Shown: positions 10,061 to 22,072, counted from the stretch's first letter. The stretch is 32,300 bases of DNA from Parcubacteria group bacterium (GCA_028286525.1 JAQBRL010000024.1:1-32300), one strand, 5' to 3'. The notes: a model not told the origin generated them from the sequence alone. A program made the numbers and translations.

Positions 10061-10728
10061 GACCTGCGGTCGCACCTCGCGGATTTACCTTGATCGAATT
10101 GATCGTGGTGCTCGGCATTATGATTCTCCTGACGGGGGTAGTGCTCGTGGGGCAGGGTAATTTCAACCGCTCGCTCATCGTGACCGATACGGCGTACACG
10201 GTAGCCCTTTCCATGCGGGAAGCGCAGACCTTCGGGCTTTCAAGCCGGGCGTATAGCGGTGCGAGCAATGCGGGATACGGGCTCCATTTCGATGCTGCGA
10301 TTCCGAACGCGTACGTTATGTTCGCGGACGTAAGCCGTGTGGCCCCTCCCGATCTCTCGTATTGCCCGACGGGAACGGCGAATACTCCCGACGCCAAGCC
10401 CGGTAACTGCATTTTCGATCCGACCGGCAACGAAGTCGCCCAGAACTATACCTTCAGTCGCGGTTTCACCATTACCCAATTGTGCGGCCATGCGGTGGGA
10501 GGCACCCAGCACTGCTCCGTCGGAGGCGCGGTGACCGACCTGACGGGCATCGACACAGTATTCGTGCGGCCCAACACCCTGTCGGTCGTCACGGGACGCC
10601 GGAATGCGGGAAATATACCGTTACTCGATGCCCAGATACGGATATCCGCACCTAATAATGGAGGTGATCGGTATCTCTGCCTGACCCAGGCGGGCGAGGT
10701 CTCGGTCTCCGCCACCCTTTGCCCATGA
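10039..10728 (+). CDS. Type IV pilus minor pseudopilin (GspH-like)
   Basis: [33 protein letters not shown]; overlaps pilD end; ATG 10039. Confidence 0.85.
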   Translation: MESLPFLRPAVAPRGFTLIELIVVLGIMILLTGVVLVGQGNFNRSLIVTDTAYTVALSMREAQTFGLSSRAYSGASNAGYGLHFDAAIPNAYVMFADVSRVAPPDLSYCPTGTANTPDAKPGNCIFDPTGNEVAQNYTFSRGFTITQLCGHAVGGTQHCSVGGAVTDLTGIDTVFVRPNTLSVVTGRRNAGNIPLLDAQIRISAPNNGGDRYLCLTQAGEVSVSATLCP

Positions 10729-11300
10729 CCTATCGCGCTTCACCCAAAGGCTTCACGCTTGTCGAAATGATCGTGTCGATCGGGCTGTTCTCTATAGTGA
10801 TGCTCGTTGCGATGAGCGCCTACTTCACGCTCATCAGCCTCGATCGTCGCGCCCGCGCCACGAACCAAGTGGTAAGCAACCTTTCCTTCGCCGTGGATTC
10901 CATGGTGCGCGGCATCCGCACCGGCAGCCTCTACCACTGCATCGATGGGGGAGCGGACGCTGACGGGAACTCCACAAGCGGCGCATGTACCGAGTTCTAC
11001 TATACGGATAGCAATCTTCCAGCCGGCAACAACGTGGTGACCTATTTCCTGCATGGGACGAGCATATTACGCAATCAGGGCAATGCGAATTCCGTGCTTA
11101 CCGATACCGCATCAGCGCTCACCGACCCCAGCATCGCCATCACTAAGTTCAAGGTCTATGTTCGAGGCGCAGGAACCGGTAATGTGGAGCAGCCTCAAGT
11201 GCTGTTCACTATTAGCGGAACCATGCCCGCGGATTCGAGCGGGAACCCCACCACCTTCGTGATAGAGGAGAACGCCACGCAGCGCCTAATCGACCTATGA
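10725..11300 (+). CDS. Minor pseudopilin (PilW-like)
   Basis: SPKGFTLVEMIVSIGLFSIVMLVAMSAYF prepilin signal; operon position. Confidence 0.82.
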   Translation: MTYRASPKGFTLVEMIVSIGLFSIVMLVAMSAYFTLISLDRRARATNQVVSNLSFAVDSMVRGIRTGSLYHCIDGGADADGNSTSGACTEFYYTDSNLPAGNNVVTYFLHGTSILRNQGNANSVLTDTASALTDPSIAITKFKVYVRGAGTGNVEQPQVLFTISGTMPADSSGNPTTFVIEENATQRLIDL

Positions 11301-11836
11301 GCATGAAAGCATTCACCCTCGTTGAGACCTTGGTAGCGATCGCTATCCTATCGATAGCCATTATCGGGCCGTTCCAGATAGTCCAAGGCGTATTGCAGTC
11401 CTCCTACATCGCGCGCGATCAGCTCATCGCTGCCGCGCTCGCGCAAGAAGGAATGGAATACGTACGCCAAGTCCGGGATACCAATTTCATCTATAACAGC
11501 CGTAACGCCGGCGGACGCATGTGGCTCGAGGGCTTTGACGGAAGCGCAGGAACGCCCGATTGCTACACGAATGCGTGCATCGTGGATGTGGGTCAGCAGC
11601 TGGCTCAGCAGAGGGTGATCTCCTGCGGCGACCTCACCTGTGCCGGCCGGCCGCTCTACCTTTCAGGAGGCGGTCTGTACAACCAAAGCTCGAGCGGAAC
11701 CGTAACCCGCTTCACGCGCAGCGTGAATTTCGTGTTCAAGGACGGCACAGAAAGTTTCGTGAGCGTCACGGTAAGCTGGAATTACCACGGCCTGCATACC
11801 GTGACGCTCGTCGAGGATCTCCGTAATTGGCTATGA
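11297..11836 (+). CDS. Minor pseudopilin (PilV-like)
   Basis: MKAFTLVETLVAIAILSIAIIGPFQIV; 4-nt overlap with previous gene. Confidence 0.82.
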   Translation: MSMKAFTLVETLVAIAILSIAIIGPFQIVQGVLQSSYIARDQLIAAALAQEGMEYVRQVRDTNFIYNSRNAGGRMWLEGFDGSAGTPDCYTNACIVDVGQQLAQQRVISCGDLTCAGRPLYLSGGGLYNQSSSGTVTRFTRSVNFVFKDGTESFVSVTVSWNYHGLHTVTLVEDLRNWL

Positions 11837-12360
11837 TGCATACCCCCGTCGCTCCGTTTCGAGGCATCACGCTGCTGATAGCGGTCATTCTTTCCTCGGT
11901 CGTCCTTTCGGTCGCGCTCGCGCTGCTGGATATCTCGTACAAACAGATACTGCTGGCGTCTTCCGCGAAGCAGTCGCAGTACGCGTTCTATAACGCGGAT
12001 TCAGCTATGGAATGCGCGCTGTACTGGGACCAACAGAAGGATGCCTTTGATTACACCCTGACTCCGTATCTGGATCCAGCGCAAGGACATATTAGCTGTA
12101 CTGACCTGAACGGAATTCAACATGATATATATCCGAGCCTTGCGCCGAACTCATCTCCGCCTCCCGCTGGGTTCATTCGCACTACCACGTTCGCGATTCC
12201 CTGCACGGGCGGAACCTCGGGCGTGATTACGGTGGCGAAATCGAACAAGGGTGGGGCTCGTATCTACGTAACCGGATATAGCACCTGTGTCGCGACCGAC
12301 CCGCGCCGCATCGAGCGTGGGCTCACGGTGACGTATGGCGATACGGTAGGAGGCCCCTAG
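11833..12360 (+). CDS. PilX-like minor pilus protein
   Basis: RGITLLIAVILSSVVLSVALALLDISYKQILLASSAKQSQYAFYNADSAMECALYW; ATG 11833 overlaps upstream stop. Confidence 0.75.
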   Translation: MMHTPVAPFRGITLLIAVILSSVVLSVALALLDISYKQILLASSAKQSQYAFYNADSAMECALYWDQQKDAFDYTLTPYLDPAQGHISCTDLNGIQHDIYPSLAPNSSPPPAGFIRTTTFAIPCTGGTSGVITVAKSNKGGARIYVTGYSTCVATDPRRIERGLTVTYGDTVGGP

Positions 12361-12415
12361 CATCGCTTCTTCAGGGAGGATTTCGGTAATTTCCTCAATC
12401 GGCGATTGGGCATAG

Positions 12416-14440
<2,025 letters not shown>

Positions 14441-14454
14441 TAGAGTGGCCGCAT

Positions 14455-14748
14455 ATGGCTTCCACGGACGAAGTGAAGAAACTCGCGTCGCTGGCCCGGC
14501 TTTCCATACCGGAAGAAAAACTCGCGGCCTTCGCGAAGGAATTCGATGGGATCCTTGCCTACGTAGGAACGCTGGATGAGCTCACGCTTCCCGCGCATGA
14601 TAAACGCCCTATTCCTGTGGTGCGCAACGTCTTTCGCGCGGACGGAGAACCGCATGAAAAAGGGAAGCATACGAAGAAACTGGTCGAGCAGTTCCCAGAC
14701 CGAGAAGGCAATGCACTGAAAGTGAAGCAGATCATCGTTCATGACTAA
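14455..14748 (+). CDS. gatC: Asp/Glu-tRNA(Asn/Gln) amidotransferase subunit C
   Basis: VKKLASLARLSIPEEKLAAFAKEFDGILAYVGTLDELTL...VRNVFRADG; directly upstream of and overlapping gatA. Confidence 0.9.
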   Translation: MASTDEVKKLASLARLSIPEEKLAAFAKEFDGILAYVGTLDELTLPAHDKRPIPVVRNVFRADGEPHEKGKHTKKLVEQFPDREGNALKVKQIIVHD

Positions 14749-16174
14749 GTCTCTTAACGAGCTTTCGATAACTGAAGCCGCAAGCGGTCTCCGCGCCAAG
14801 GAATTCACCGTGCGCGAGCTCTGGGATGCCTGCGCACGCGTCGCGCAGGAGAAGAATCCGGAACTGAATGCCTATCTCGAGCTTTTCGAGGCGGATGGAA
14901 GCGCTATGGCCGCTGCGCAGGAACGCATCGATACGGAAGGCAACGCAGCGCCCCTGCTCTGCGGCATCCCGCTCGCCATCAAGGACAATATCCTCATCGA
15001 GGGGCATGTGGCGAGCGCCGCTTCGAAGATGCTCTCCACGTATCAGGCGGCCTACGACGCGACGGTGATAACGAAACTGAAACAAGCCGGAGCGCTGTTC
15101 CTCGGACGCACCAACATGGATGAATTCGCCATGGGTTCTTCTACCGAGAATTCCGCTTTCGGCGTCTCGCGTAATCCGCATGACCCGTCGCGGGTGCCTG
15201 GCGGCTCTTCCGGCGGCTCGGCAAGCGCGACCGCAGCCCATCTGGCCATCGCGGCGCTCGGCACCGACACGGGCGGCTCCATTCGCCAGCCGGCTGCGCA
15301 CTGCGGTCTCGTAGGACTCAAGACCACGTACGGAAGGGTCTCACGCAGTGGCGCCATAGCGCTCGGCTCCTCGCTCGATCAGATCGGTCCGCTCGCCAAA
15401 TCGGTTGCGGACGCCAAAGCCCTCTACGACCTTATCAAGGGCGCCGACCCACTCGACGCCACCAGCATCGACGAGACCACGTACCCGCTGCGTGCCGCCA
15501 AAGACACGCTCGTCATCGGAGTTCCGCGTCACTTGCTTGCCGAAGGAGTCGATGCGGACGTGCGGACGGCGTTCGAAGCGACGCTCGCTGCACTGGTGGA
15601 AAAAGGGCACACGCTCGTCGAGGTATCGCTTCCGACCAGCGGATACGCGCTTCCGGTGTACTACGTCATCATGCCTGCCGAAGCGTCGACCAACCTCGCG
15701 CGCTACGACGGCATGCGCTACGGGAAGGCAGTCCGGGGCGCCACGCTGCTGGACGATTACCTCCTCTCTCGCTCCGAAGGATTCGGGCCGGAGACTCAGC
15801 GGCGTATTCTCCTCGGGACCTTCGTGCTTTCGTCGGGATATATCGACGCGTACTACCGTAAAGCGGATGCGGCCCGCGACGTCCTCACGCGCGAATACGA
15901 CGACGCGTTCGCCTCTTGCGACGTGATCGCGTTCCCGACCACACCGTCTCCCGCTTTCAAATTCGGCGAGAAGACCGATCCAGTCTCCATGTACCTCGAG
16001 GACGTGTTCACGGTAACCGCGAACCTTACGGGCATGCCGGCCATTTCCGTACCCATGGGCACCGTCATGCGCGACGACGTGCCGCTCCCGACCGGCATCC
16101 ACTTCACGGCGCCTAAAGGCGCAGAAGACCTCCTGTTTCAAATAGGCGCTGCAGTAACGAACGAGACGCTCTAG
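14741..16174 (+). CDS. gatA: Asp/Glu-tRNA(Asn/Gln) amidotransferase subunit A
   Basis: Amidase signature GGSSGGSASATAAHLAIAALGTDTGGSIRQPAAHCGLVGLKTTYGRVSRSGAIALGSSLDQIGP. Confidence 0.97.
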   Translation: MTKSLNELSITEAASGLRAKEFTVRELWDACARVAQEKNPELNAYLELFEADGSAMAAAQERIDTEGNAAPLLCGIPLAIKDNILIEGHVASAASKMLSTYQAAYDATVITKLKQAGALFLGRTNMDEFAMGSSTENSAFGVSRNPHDPSRVPGGSSGGSASATAAHLAIAALGTDTGGSIRQPAAHCGLVGLKTTYGRVSRSGAIALGSSLDQIGPLAKSVADAKALYDLIKGADPLDATSIDETTYPLRAAKDTLVIGVPRHLLAEGVDADVRTAFEATLAALVEKGHTLVEVSLPTSGYALPVYYVIMPAEASTNLARYDGMRYGKAVRGATLLDDYLLSRSEGFGPETQRRILLGTFVLSSGYIDAYYRKADAARDVLTREYDDAFASCDVIAFPTTPSPAFKFGEKTDPVSMYLEDVFTVTANLTGMPAISVPMGTVMRDDVPLPTGIHFTAPKGAEDLLFQIGAAVTNETL

Positions 16175-16248
16175 CTCAGCTAGATGTACGGGCATATTTC
16201 CATCACGAAGCCATAAAAGCCATATCTCACGGGGTATACTAGCCAGTA

Positions 16249-16875
16249 ATGGATCCCACTATCGCGTCGAGCGTTCCTGCCACTACCGGCCCGGTGCATT
16301 TTCTCAATATCGAATATGTGTTCTATCTCCTCTATCAGCTGGTGGCGGGTGGGCAAGGAGGAGGGGCCGCGCCGAATCTGAACGGACTGGTCTCGGTTGT
16401 CACCGCGCTCTGGGTGGTCGTCACCGTCCTCGCCTACATCGTCTCGCTCGGGTTCCTTGCGCTCCTGGTCTATTCCACGATACGCATGCATCAGATAAAG
16501 GATGAGGATGCGATGCGCTTTACGACCGTCAGCGACAGCCACCATGCGGAGCAGGTGACCGAGCACCATCGATGGAATCATGTGCGCGAACTCATCGAAA
16601 GCTCCCAGGAGAACGACTGGCGTCAGGCCATCGTCGAAGCGGACATCATTCTCGACGATATGCTCACGAGGCTCGGGTACCCCGGTGCCTCCGTAGGAGA
16701 GAAGCTTCGCGCGGTCGATCCGGCGAAATTCCATACGCTGCAAGAAGCCTGGGATGCGCACAAGGTCCGCAACGAGCTCGCGCATCAAGGCTCGGCTTAT
16801 CCGTTCACGGACCACATCGCCTATCGCACCATACTCCAGTACGAGAATGTATTTCGCGAGCACGGCGAGATCTAG
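16249..16875 (+). CDS. Membrane protein with C-terminal HEPN-like RNxxxH motif, first gene of the oxidase operon
   Basis: Hydrophobic segment VVTVLAYIVSLGFLALLVY; C-terminus HTLQEAWDAHKVRNELAHQGSAY; stop 2 nt before cyoA ATG. Confidence 0.75.
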   Translation: MDPTIASSVPATTGPVHFLNIEYVFYLLYQLVAGGQGGGAAPNLNGLVSVVTALWVVVTVLAYIVSLGFLALLVYSTIRMHQIKDEDAMRFTTVSDSHHAEQVTEHHRWNHVRELIESSQENDWRQAIVEADIILDDMLTRLGYPGASVGEKLRAVDPAKFHTLQEAWDAHKVRNELAHQGSAYPFTDHIAYRTILQYENVFREHGEI

Positions 16876-16877
16876 CG

Positions 16878-17777
16878 ATGAAGCCTTCCCATGTAGTCGC
16901 TCTGGGAGGTGCAGGAGCCGTCGGGTTCGCGCTCCTTCTCATGCTGCTCACGCACGGCGCGGGATTTCCGCTGCTCGCGCCTTCCGGCTCGGTAGGCATA
17001 AGCGAGCGCGACCTCATGGTGCGTACGGTGTACCTCATGCTCATCGTGGTGATTCCCGTCATCATCCTTGCCATATTCATCGCGTGGCACTACCGAGAAG
17101 GGAATACGAAGGCTGCCTATACCCCCAACTGGGAGCACTCGAAGATGGAAGAGTTCATCTGGTGGTCCATTCCCTTCGAGATAGTGCTGGTGCTTTCGGC
17201 GGTTACCTGGAGCGGCACGCACGAGCTCGATCCCATGAAGGCGCTCGTGAGCACGCAGCCGCCGCTTACGGTGCAAGTAGTCGCGCTTCCGTGGAAATGG
17301 CTCTTCATCTATCCGGAGCAGGGCGTAGCGAGCGTGAACGAGCTGGCGCTTCCGGTGAATCGTCCGGTTGAATTCCGCATCACCGCCGACGCACCGATGA
17401 ATTCGTTTTGGATACCAGCGCTCGGAGGCCAGATGTACGCCATGACGGGCATGACGACCATGCTGCATCTCATGGCGCCCACGGCCGGGAATTTTACCGG
17501 GCGCTCCGCGAACTATAGCGGCGCCGAGTTCGCGCAGATGAGCTTTACGGCGCGCGCCATGGACCAAAGCGATTTCGATGCCTGGGTAGCGCAAGCGAAG
17601 CAGGCGGAAGCACTGTCGTCCGGAACGTACAGCTCGCTGCGCGTGCCTAGCGACGCGGGTCCCGTGCGCTACTATGGCAGTGTGGACATGACCTTTGCCG
17701 ACATCCTGGATCTGTACATGCCCATGCGCATGGATATGACCATGCCGATGGGTTCTTCGATGATGCATCACCCCTAA
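16878..17777 (+). CDS. cyoA: Cytochrome bo3-type quinol oxidase subunit II
   Basis: Two N-terminal TM, WEHSKMEEFIWWSIPFEIVLVLSAVTWSGTHELDP, VVALPWKWLFIYPEQGVASVNELALPVNRPVEFRITADAPMNSFWIPALGGQMYAM; CuA cysteines absent. Confidence 0.93.
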   Translation: MKPSHVVALGGAGAVGFALLLMLLTHGAGFPLLAPSGSVGISERDLMVRTVYLMLIVVIPVIILAIFIAWHYREGNTKAAYTPNWEHSKMEEFIWWSIPFEIVLVLSAVTWSGTHELDPMKALVSTQPPLTVQVVALPWKWLFIYPEQGVASVNELALPVNRPVEFRITADAPMNSFWIPALGGQMYAMTGMTTMLHLMAPTAGNFTGRSANYSGAEFAQMSFTARAMDQSDFDAWVAQAKQAEALSSGTYSSLRVPSDAGPVRYYGSVDMTFADILDLYMPMRMDMTMPMGSSMMHHP

Positions 17778-17779
17778 CC

Positions 17780-19738
17780 ATGTTCGGCATCCTTACTTCA
17801 GCGGCGTTCATTCATGGCCCTATCGAAACCGGCGGGCAGTTGGTGGTCGTGCTCGGCGGCGTATCGGTCCTACTCCTCCTTACGTTCACGAAACGCTGGA
17901 AGTGGCTGTTTCGCGAGTGGCTCATGTCGCTCGATGCGAAGAAGATAGGCATCATGTACCTCGTGCTTGCGGGCCTCATGCTCGTGCGCGGCGGCATCGA
18001 TGCGCTCATGATGCGCGGCCAGCAAGCCATCGCGGTAGGAGCTGGCTCCGGCTACCTCTCCCCGGACCATTTCGCGCAAGTATTCAGCGCCCATGGCGTC
18101 ATCATGATCTTCTTCGTCGCCATGACATTCATGTTCGGGCTCATCAATTGCATCCTTCCGCTCCAGATAGGCGCGCGCGATGTCGCGTTCCCGCTGATGA
18201 ATTCCATAAGCTTCTGGCTCACCGCGACCGGGGCGATCCTCCTCAACCTCTCGCTCGTGGTGGGAGAGTTCGCAGCGACCGGCTGGCTCGCGTATCCGCC
18301 CCTGTCGGAGCTCGCCTATAGTCCGGGCGTGGGCGTCGATTACTACATCTGGGCGCTGCAGATAGCGGGTATCGGTACCTTGCTCGCGGCCGTGAATTTC
18401 ATCGTGACCATCGTCAAGGAACGCGCGCCCGGGATGACGCTCATGCGCATGCCTATATTCGTCTGGACCGTGCTCGCCTCGATGCTCCTCGTGCTCTTCG
18501 CCTTTCCGATACTTACCGGGACCCTCGCGATGCTCTCCTTGGACCGCGCGATCGGCATGCATTTCTTCACCACGACGCTCGGCGGTAACGCGATGATGTA
18601 CGTGAACCTCATCTGGGCATGGGGCCATCCGGAGGTATACATCCTCATCCTGCCCGCCTTCGGCATCTTCTCCGAACTCGTGCCGGTGTTCTCGCAGAAG
18701 CGGCTCTTCGGCTATACCTCCATGGTCGTCGCCACCATGGTCATTACCATCCTTTCCTTCGGCGTGTGGGTGCACCACTTCTTCACGATGGGCGCAGGCG
18801 CGAACGTGAACGCCTTCTTCGGCATCGCGACCATGGCTATCGCCATACCGACGGGCGTAAAAGTCTTCAACTGGCTCTTCACCATGTTCCGCGGCCGTAT
18901 TCGCTACACGACTCCCATGCTGTGGTTCATGGGCTTCCTGTTCACGTTCATCCTCGGCGGCATGACCGGGGTGCTTATGTCGGTGCCGCCGGTCGATTTC
19001 CAGCTGCATAATAGCCTGTTCCTCGTCGCGCACTTCCATAACATGGTCATCGGCGGCGTGCTGTTCGGCTACTTCGCAGGTCTTGCGTACTGGTTCCCGA
19101 AGATATTCGGATTCGGATTGCATGAGGCGCTCGGGAAGCTCGCATTCTGGCTCTGGATCGTCGGCTTCGCGGTCGCCTTCATCCCGCTCTATATACTGGG
19201 GCTTATGGGTATGACGCGCAGGCTCGATTTCGTGGATGCAGCGAGCGGGTACCATCCGCTTCTGGTGGTCGCTCTCGTTGGCGCATGCATCATCGCGCTC
19301 GCGGTTTCCGTGCAATTCTTCCATTTCCTCGTCAGTCTGCGCGAGCGTAAGCACCGGAAGGATTCTTCGGGGGACTACTGGGGCGGACGCACGCTCGAAT
19401 GGTCCACGTCGTCTCCCGCGCCTCTATACAATTTCGCGCATATTCCGCATGTGCACGGCCGCGATGCGTTCTGGCGGATGAAGGAGAAAGGGGAATCAGG
19501 GCGCGAGGGTCCGTACGAGGACATCATGCTTCCGAAGAATAGCGCGATCGGCCTGTTCATTGCCGGCTTCGCATTCCTGTTCGGATTCGGCATGGTCTGG
19601 CATATGTGGTGGATGCTGCCCGTATCGCTCCTCGGCATCTTCGTGACCATACTCGTGCGTTCGTTCGCGACCGAGACCGAATACGTGGTCCCCGCGGCAG
19701 TCGTTGCGCGCACCGAAGCCCACCATCACCCCGTATGA
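17780..19738 (+). CDS. cyoB: Cytochrome bo3-type quinol oxidase subunit I
   Basis: AHGVIMIFFVAMTFMFGLINCILPLQIGARDVAFP, WAWGHPEVYILILPAFGIFSE, LVAHFHNMVIGGVLFGYFAGLAYWFPKIFGF. Confidence 0.97.
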   Translation: MFGILTSAAFIHGPIETGGQLVVVLGGVSVLLLLTFTKRWKWLFREWLMSLDAKKIGIMYLVLAGLMLVRGGIDALMMRGQQAIAVGAGSGYLSPDHFAQVFSAHGVIMIFFVAMTFMFGLINCILPLQIGARDVAFPLMNSISFWLTATGAILLNLSLVVGEFAATGWLAYPPLSELAYSPGVGVDYYIWALQIAGIGTLLAAVNFIVTIVKERAPGMTLMRMPIFVWTVLASMLLVLFAFPILTGTLAMLSLDRAIGMHFFTTTLGGNAMMYVNLIWAWGHPEVYILILPAFGIFSELVPVFSQKRLFGYTSMVVATMVITILSFGVWVHHFFTMGAGANVNAFFGIATMAIAIPTGVKVFNWLFTMFRGRIRYTTPMLWFMGFLFTFILGGMTGVLMSVPPVDFQLHNSLFLVAHFHNMVIGGVLFGYFAGLAYWFPKIFGFGLHEALGKLAFWLWIVGFAVAFIPLYILGLMGMTRRLDFVDAASGYHPLLVVALVGACIIALAVSVQFFHFLVSLRERKHRKDSSGDYWGGRTLEWSTSSPAPLYNFAHIPHVHGRDAFWRMKEKGESGREGPYEDIMLPKNSAIGLFIAGFAFLFGFGMVWHMWWMLPVSLLGIFVTILVRSFATETEYVVPAAVVARTEAHHHPV

Positions 19739-20310
19739 CCAGGCACGCATCACACGACTACGTGCCCTTCGGTCTCTGGGTCTACATCATGAGCGACTGC
19801 GTGCTGTTCGCCTCGCTCTTCGCGGCGTATGCGGTGCTGCATACGGAAACGGCGGGCGGTCCCGCGGCCGCGGCGCTCTTCGATCCTCACTTCGTTCTTA
19901 TCGAGACGCTGGTGCTGCTGACCAGCAGCTTTACATGCGGCCTTGCGGTGCTCGCCGCCGAGCGGAAGAACGTGCGGGGCGTGTGGGCCGCGCTGGTCGC
20001 AACGCTTCTGCTCGGCGGCGCATTCCTCGCGATGGAGCTCACGGAGTTCGGAAATCTTATCGCGGCAGGCAATAGCCCTCAGGCGAGCGCGTTCCTCTCG
20101 GCGTTCTTCACCCTGGTGGGTACGCACGGGCTTCATATATTCATCGGGGGCTTGTGGATGCTCGCGCTCCTTATGCATGTGGCCATCCGCGGAATTACCA
20201 AGGGTACGTCGCGCGGCATTCTGTACTTCTCGTTGTTCTGGCATTTCCTCGATATCGTCTGGATATGCATCTTCTCGCTCGTCTATCTCTTCGGCAGCCT
20301 TTCCCTATGA
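19735..20310 (+). CDS. cyoC: Cytochrome bo3-type quinol oxidase subunit III
   Basis: FGLWVYIMSDCVLFASLFAAYAVL, TLVGTHGLHIFIGGLWML, YFSLFWHFLDIVWICIFSLVYL; ATGA overlap with cyoB. Confidence 0.94.
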   Translation: MTRHASHDYVPFGLWVYIMSDCVLFASLFAAYAVLHTETAGGPAAAALFDPHFVLIETLVLLTSSFTCGLAVLAAERKNVRGVWAALVATLLLGGAFLAMELTEFGNLIAAGNSPQASAFLSAFFTLVGTHGLHIFIGGLWMLALLMHVAIRGITKGTSRGILYFSLFWHFLDIVWICIFSLVYLFGSLSL

Positions 20311-20696
20311 ACCATGCATCCACCCATTCTCACGTGAGCGAGGCGCTGCCGGAAAGCAGCTTCTTCTCGTACGCGGTCGGCTTCGTGTTCTCCATTCTCC
20401 TTACGCTCGGCTCGTTCGAGGTCGCGCCACTCCTCGGAACGTTCGCACCATTCGCCATCGTGGTGGGCGCCCTCCTGCAGCTTTTCGTACAGCTCGTCTT
20501 CTTCCTGCACCTCGGGCGCGAACGGGGACCGAAATGGAATCTGGGCATCTTCATGTTCACGCTCGTCATCATCGGCATTCTGATCGGCGGTACGCTGTGG
20601 ATCATGAGCAATCTCGCGCATCTCCATATGCACAGCCCTACGACGGACGACCTGTACCGGAACGGTATCGTCGCGCCTGCTAACGAGCTCAAATAA
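20307..20696 (+). CDS. cyoD: Cytochrome bo3-type quinol oxidase subunit IV
   Basis: Three-TM small protein, QLFVQLVFFLHLGRERGPKWNLGIFMFTLVIIGILIGGTLWIMSNL; ATGA overlap with cyoC. Confidence 0.9.
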   Translation: MNHASTHSHVSEALPESSFFSYAVGFVFSILLTLGSFEVAPLLGTFAPFAIVVGALLQLFVQLVFFLHLGRERGPKWNLGIFMFTLVIIGILIGGTLWIMSNLAHLHMHSPTTDDLYRNGIVAPANELK

Positions 20697-21535
20697 TGAA
20701 GCTCTACTACCGGTTGTCCAAACCCGGCATCGTGTACGGGAATGCGCTGACGGCGCTTGCGGCGTTCCTATTCGCTTCGAGCGGGCATATCGACATCGTG
20801 CTCCTGCTCGGCATGCTCATCGGCATCAGCGCCTCCATCGCGTCGGCGTGCGTCGTGAATAACGTCATCGATCGCGATATCGACATGCATATGGAACGCA
20901 CGAAGGACCGGGCCATTCCGACCGGCCGTGTCTCTATCCCTCATGCGCTCGTGTTCGCGCTCGTACTCGCCGTCATCGGCTTCGCCTCGCTCCTGCTCTT
21001 CACGAATCTGCTTACGTTCGCGGTCACGCTCTTCGGCGTCTTCGTGTATGTGGGGCTCTACACGCCGCTCAAGCGCGTCACGCTGCATAGCACCATCGTC
21101 GGCGCGCTTGCGGGCGCGGTACCTCCGGTAGTCGGATATGTGGCGGTCACGAACCGCCTCGATAGCATCGCCCTCGCGCTCTTTCTCGTGCTCGTGTGCT
21201 GGCAGATGGTGCACTTCTTCGCCATCGCCATCTTCCGTATCGATGATTATGCGAAAGCGAATATTCCGGTCATGCCCGTGCGTATAGGGATTTTCCGCAC
21301 GAAAGTCGCGATGACGGTCTATGCGCTGCTCTTCGGGTTCTCGGTGTACGCGCTCGCGCTCGCTGGCGGACTCGGATTAATATACGAGGTCCCGCTCGGG
21401 ATCCTCTCGCTCGGCTGGATACTGCTTTCGCTTGCGGGTTTCCGAACAGGCGACGACGCGCGCTGGGCGCGCCGCATGTTCTTCTATTCGCTCGTGATAT
21501 TGCTCGCGTTCTGCGCAGCACTCGCTCTCTCGTAG
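20696..21535 (+). CDS. cyoE: Protoheme IX farnesyltransferase (heme O synthase)
   Basis: UbiA-family motif NNVIDRDIDMHMERTKDRAIPTGRVS, Y.TPLKR, multiple TM; end of cyo operon. Confidence 0.95.
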   Translation: MKLYYRLSKPGIVYGNALTALAAFLFASSGHIDIVLLLGMLIGISASIASACVVNNVIDRDIDMHMERTKDRAIPTGRVSIPHALVFALVLAVIGFASLLLFTNLLTFAVTLFGVFVYVGLYTPLKRVTLHSTIVGALAGAVPPVVGYVAVTNRLDSIALALFLVLVCWQMVHFFAIAIFRIDDYAKANIPVMPVRIGIFRTKVAMTVYALLFGFSVYALALAGGLGLIYEVPLGILSLGWILLSLAGFRTGDDARWARRMFFYSLVILLAFCAALALS

Positions 21536-21538
21536 ACG

Positions 21539-22072
21539 TTACGCGTCCTTTTTAAAAGGTATCGTCCAGAGATGGGCGAGGTAGGGGAGGATGGAGCCAA
21601 TGAGGGCGGCACCCACGACGCTCGTGACGATAATGAAGGGTGGATACCCCGAAAGGATGATATTAGTGAATCCAACGAGATTGATCAGCACCAGAGCGCA
21701 GGTGATTGAATAAAAATTGATGATGCTCCACCAGGTGAGATTACGCACATCCGAGTGTTCGATGTGTGCAAAGCGTTCCATATAGTGCTCGAGGCCATGC
21801 GTCATGAGCTTCTGGCGCTCTGTCCGTACGCCGATGAAGTACCCAAGCAACATGCCAAGAATGAAGGCAGGAATAGTATACGGAAGGGTAAGCCGAGCCC
21901 AGGGCCAGAACGAGATGGAAAGCGTCAGTAGAATGAATACGAACAGCGCGCTCATGGTGAACCTCGTCTGCGCGAATTTGTGCGGCATCGCATATTTTGC
22001 CACCGTTATGCTTATGAGAAAAAGCGCCAGCAGCGCAATGACTATCGTGATGGAGGTCGCAGTACTGCTCAT
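21539..22072 (-). CDS. Multi-pass membrane protein of unknown function
   Basis: Four hydrophobic stretches; Met 13 of the ORF track entry (22072) taken as start, 7 nt downstream of TTTAAT. Confidence 0.65.
   Translation of the reverse strand: MSSTATSITIVIALLALFLISITVAKYAMPHKFAQTRFTMSALFVFILLTLSISFWPWARLTLPYTIPAFILGMLLGYFIGVRTERQKLMTHGLEHYMERFAHIEHSDVRNLTWWSIINFYSITCALVLINLVGFTNIILSGYPPFIIVTSVVGAALIGSILPYLAHLWTIPFKKDA

Noticed and set aside
17870-19354. 494-aa antisense ORF opposite cyoB, and similar long antisense ORFs (3130-4443, 5254-6336, 12833-14176, 1811-2815)
   Set aside because: Low-complexity R/H/E/D-rich translations lying exactly opposite well-supported genes; shadow ORFs of codon-biased GC-rich coding DNA.
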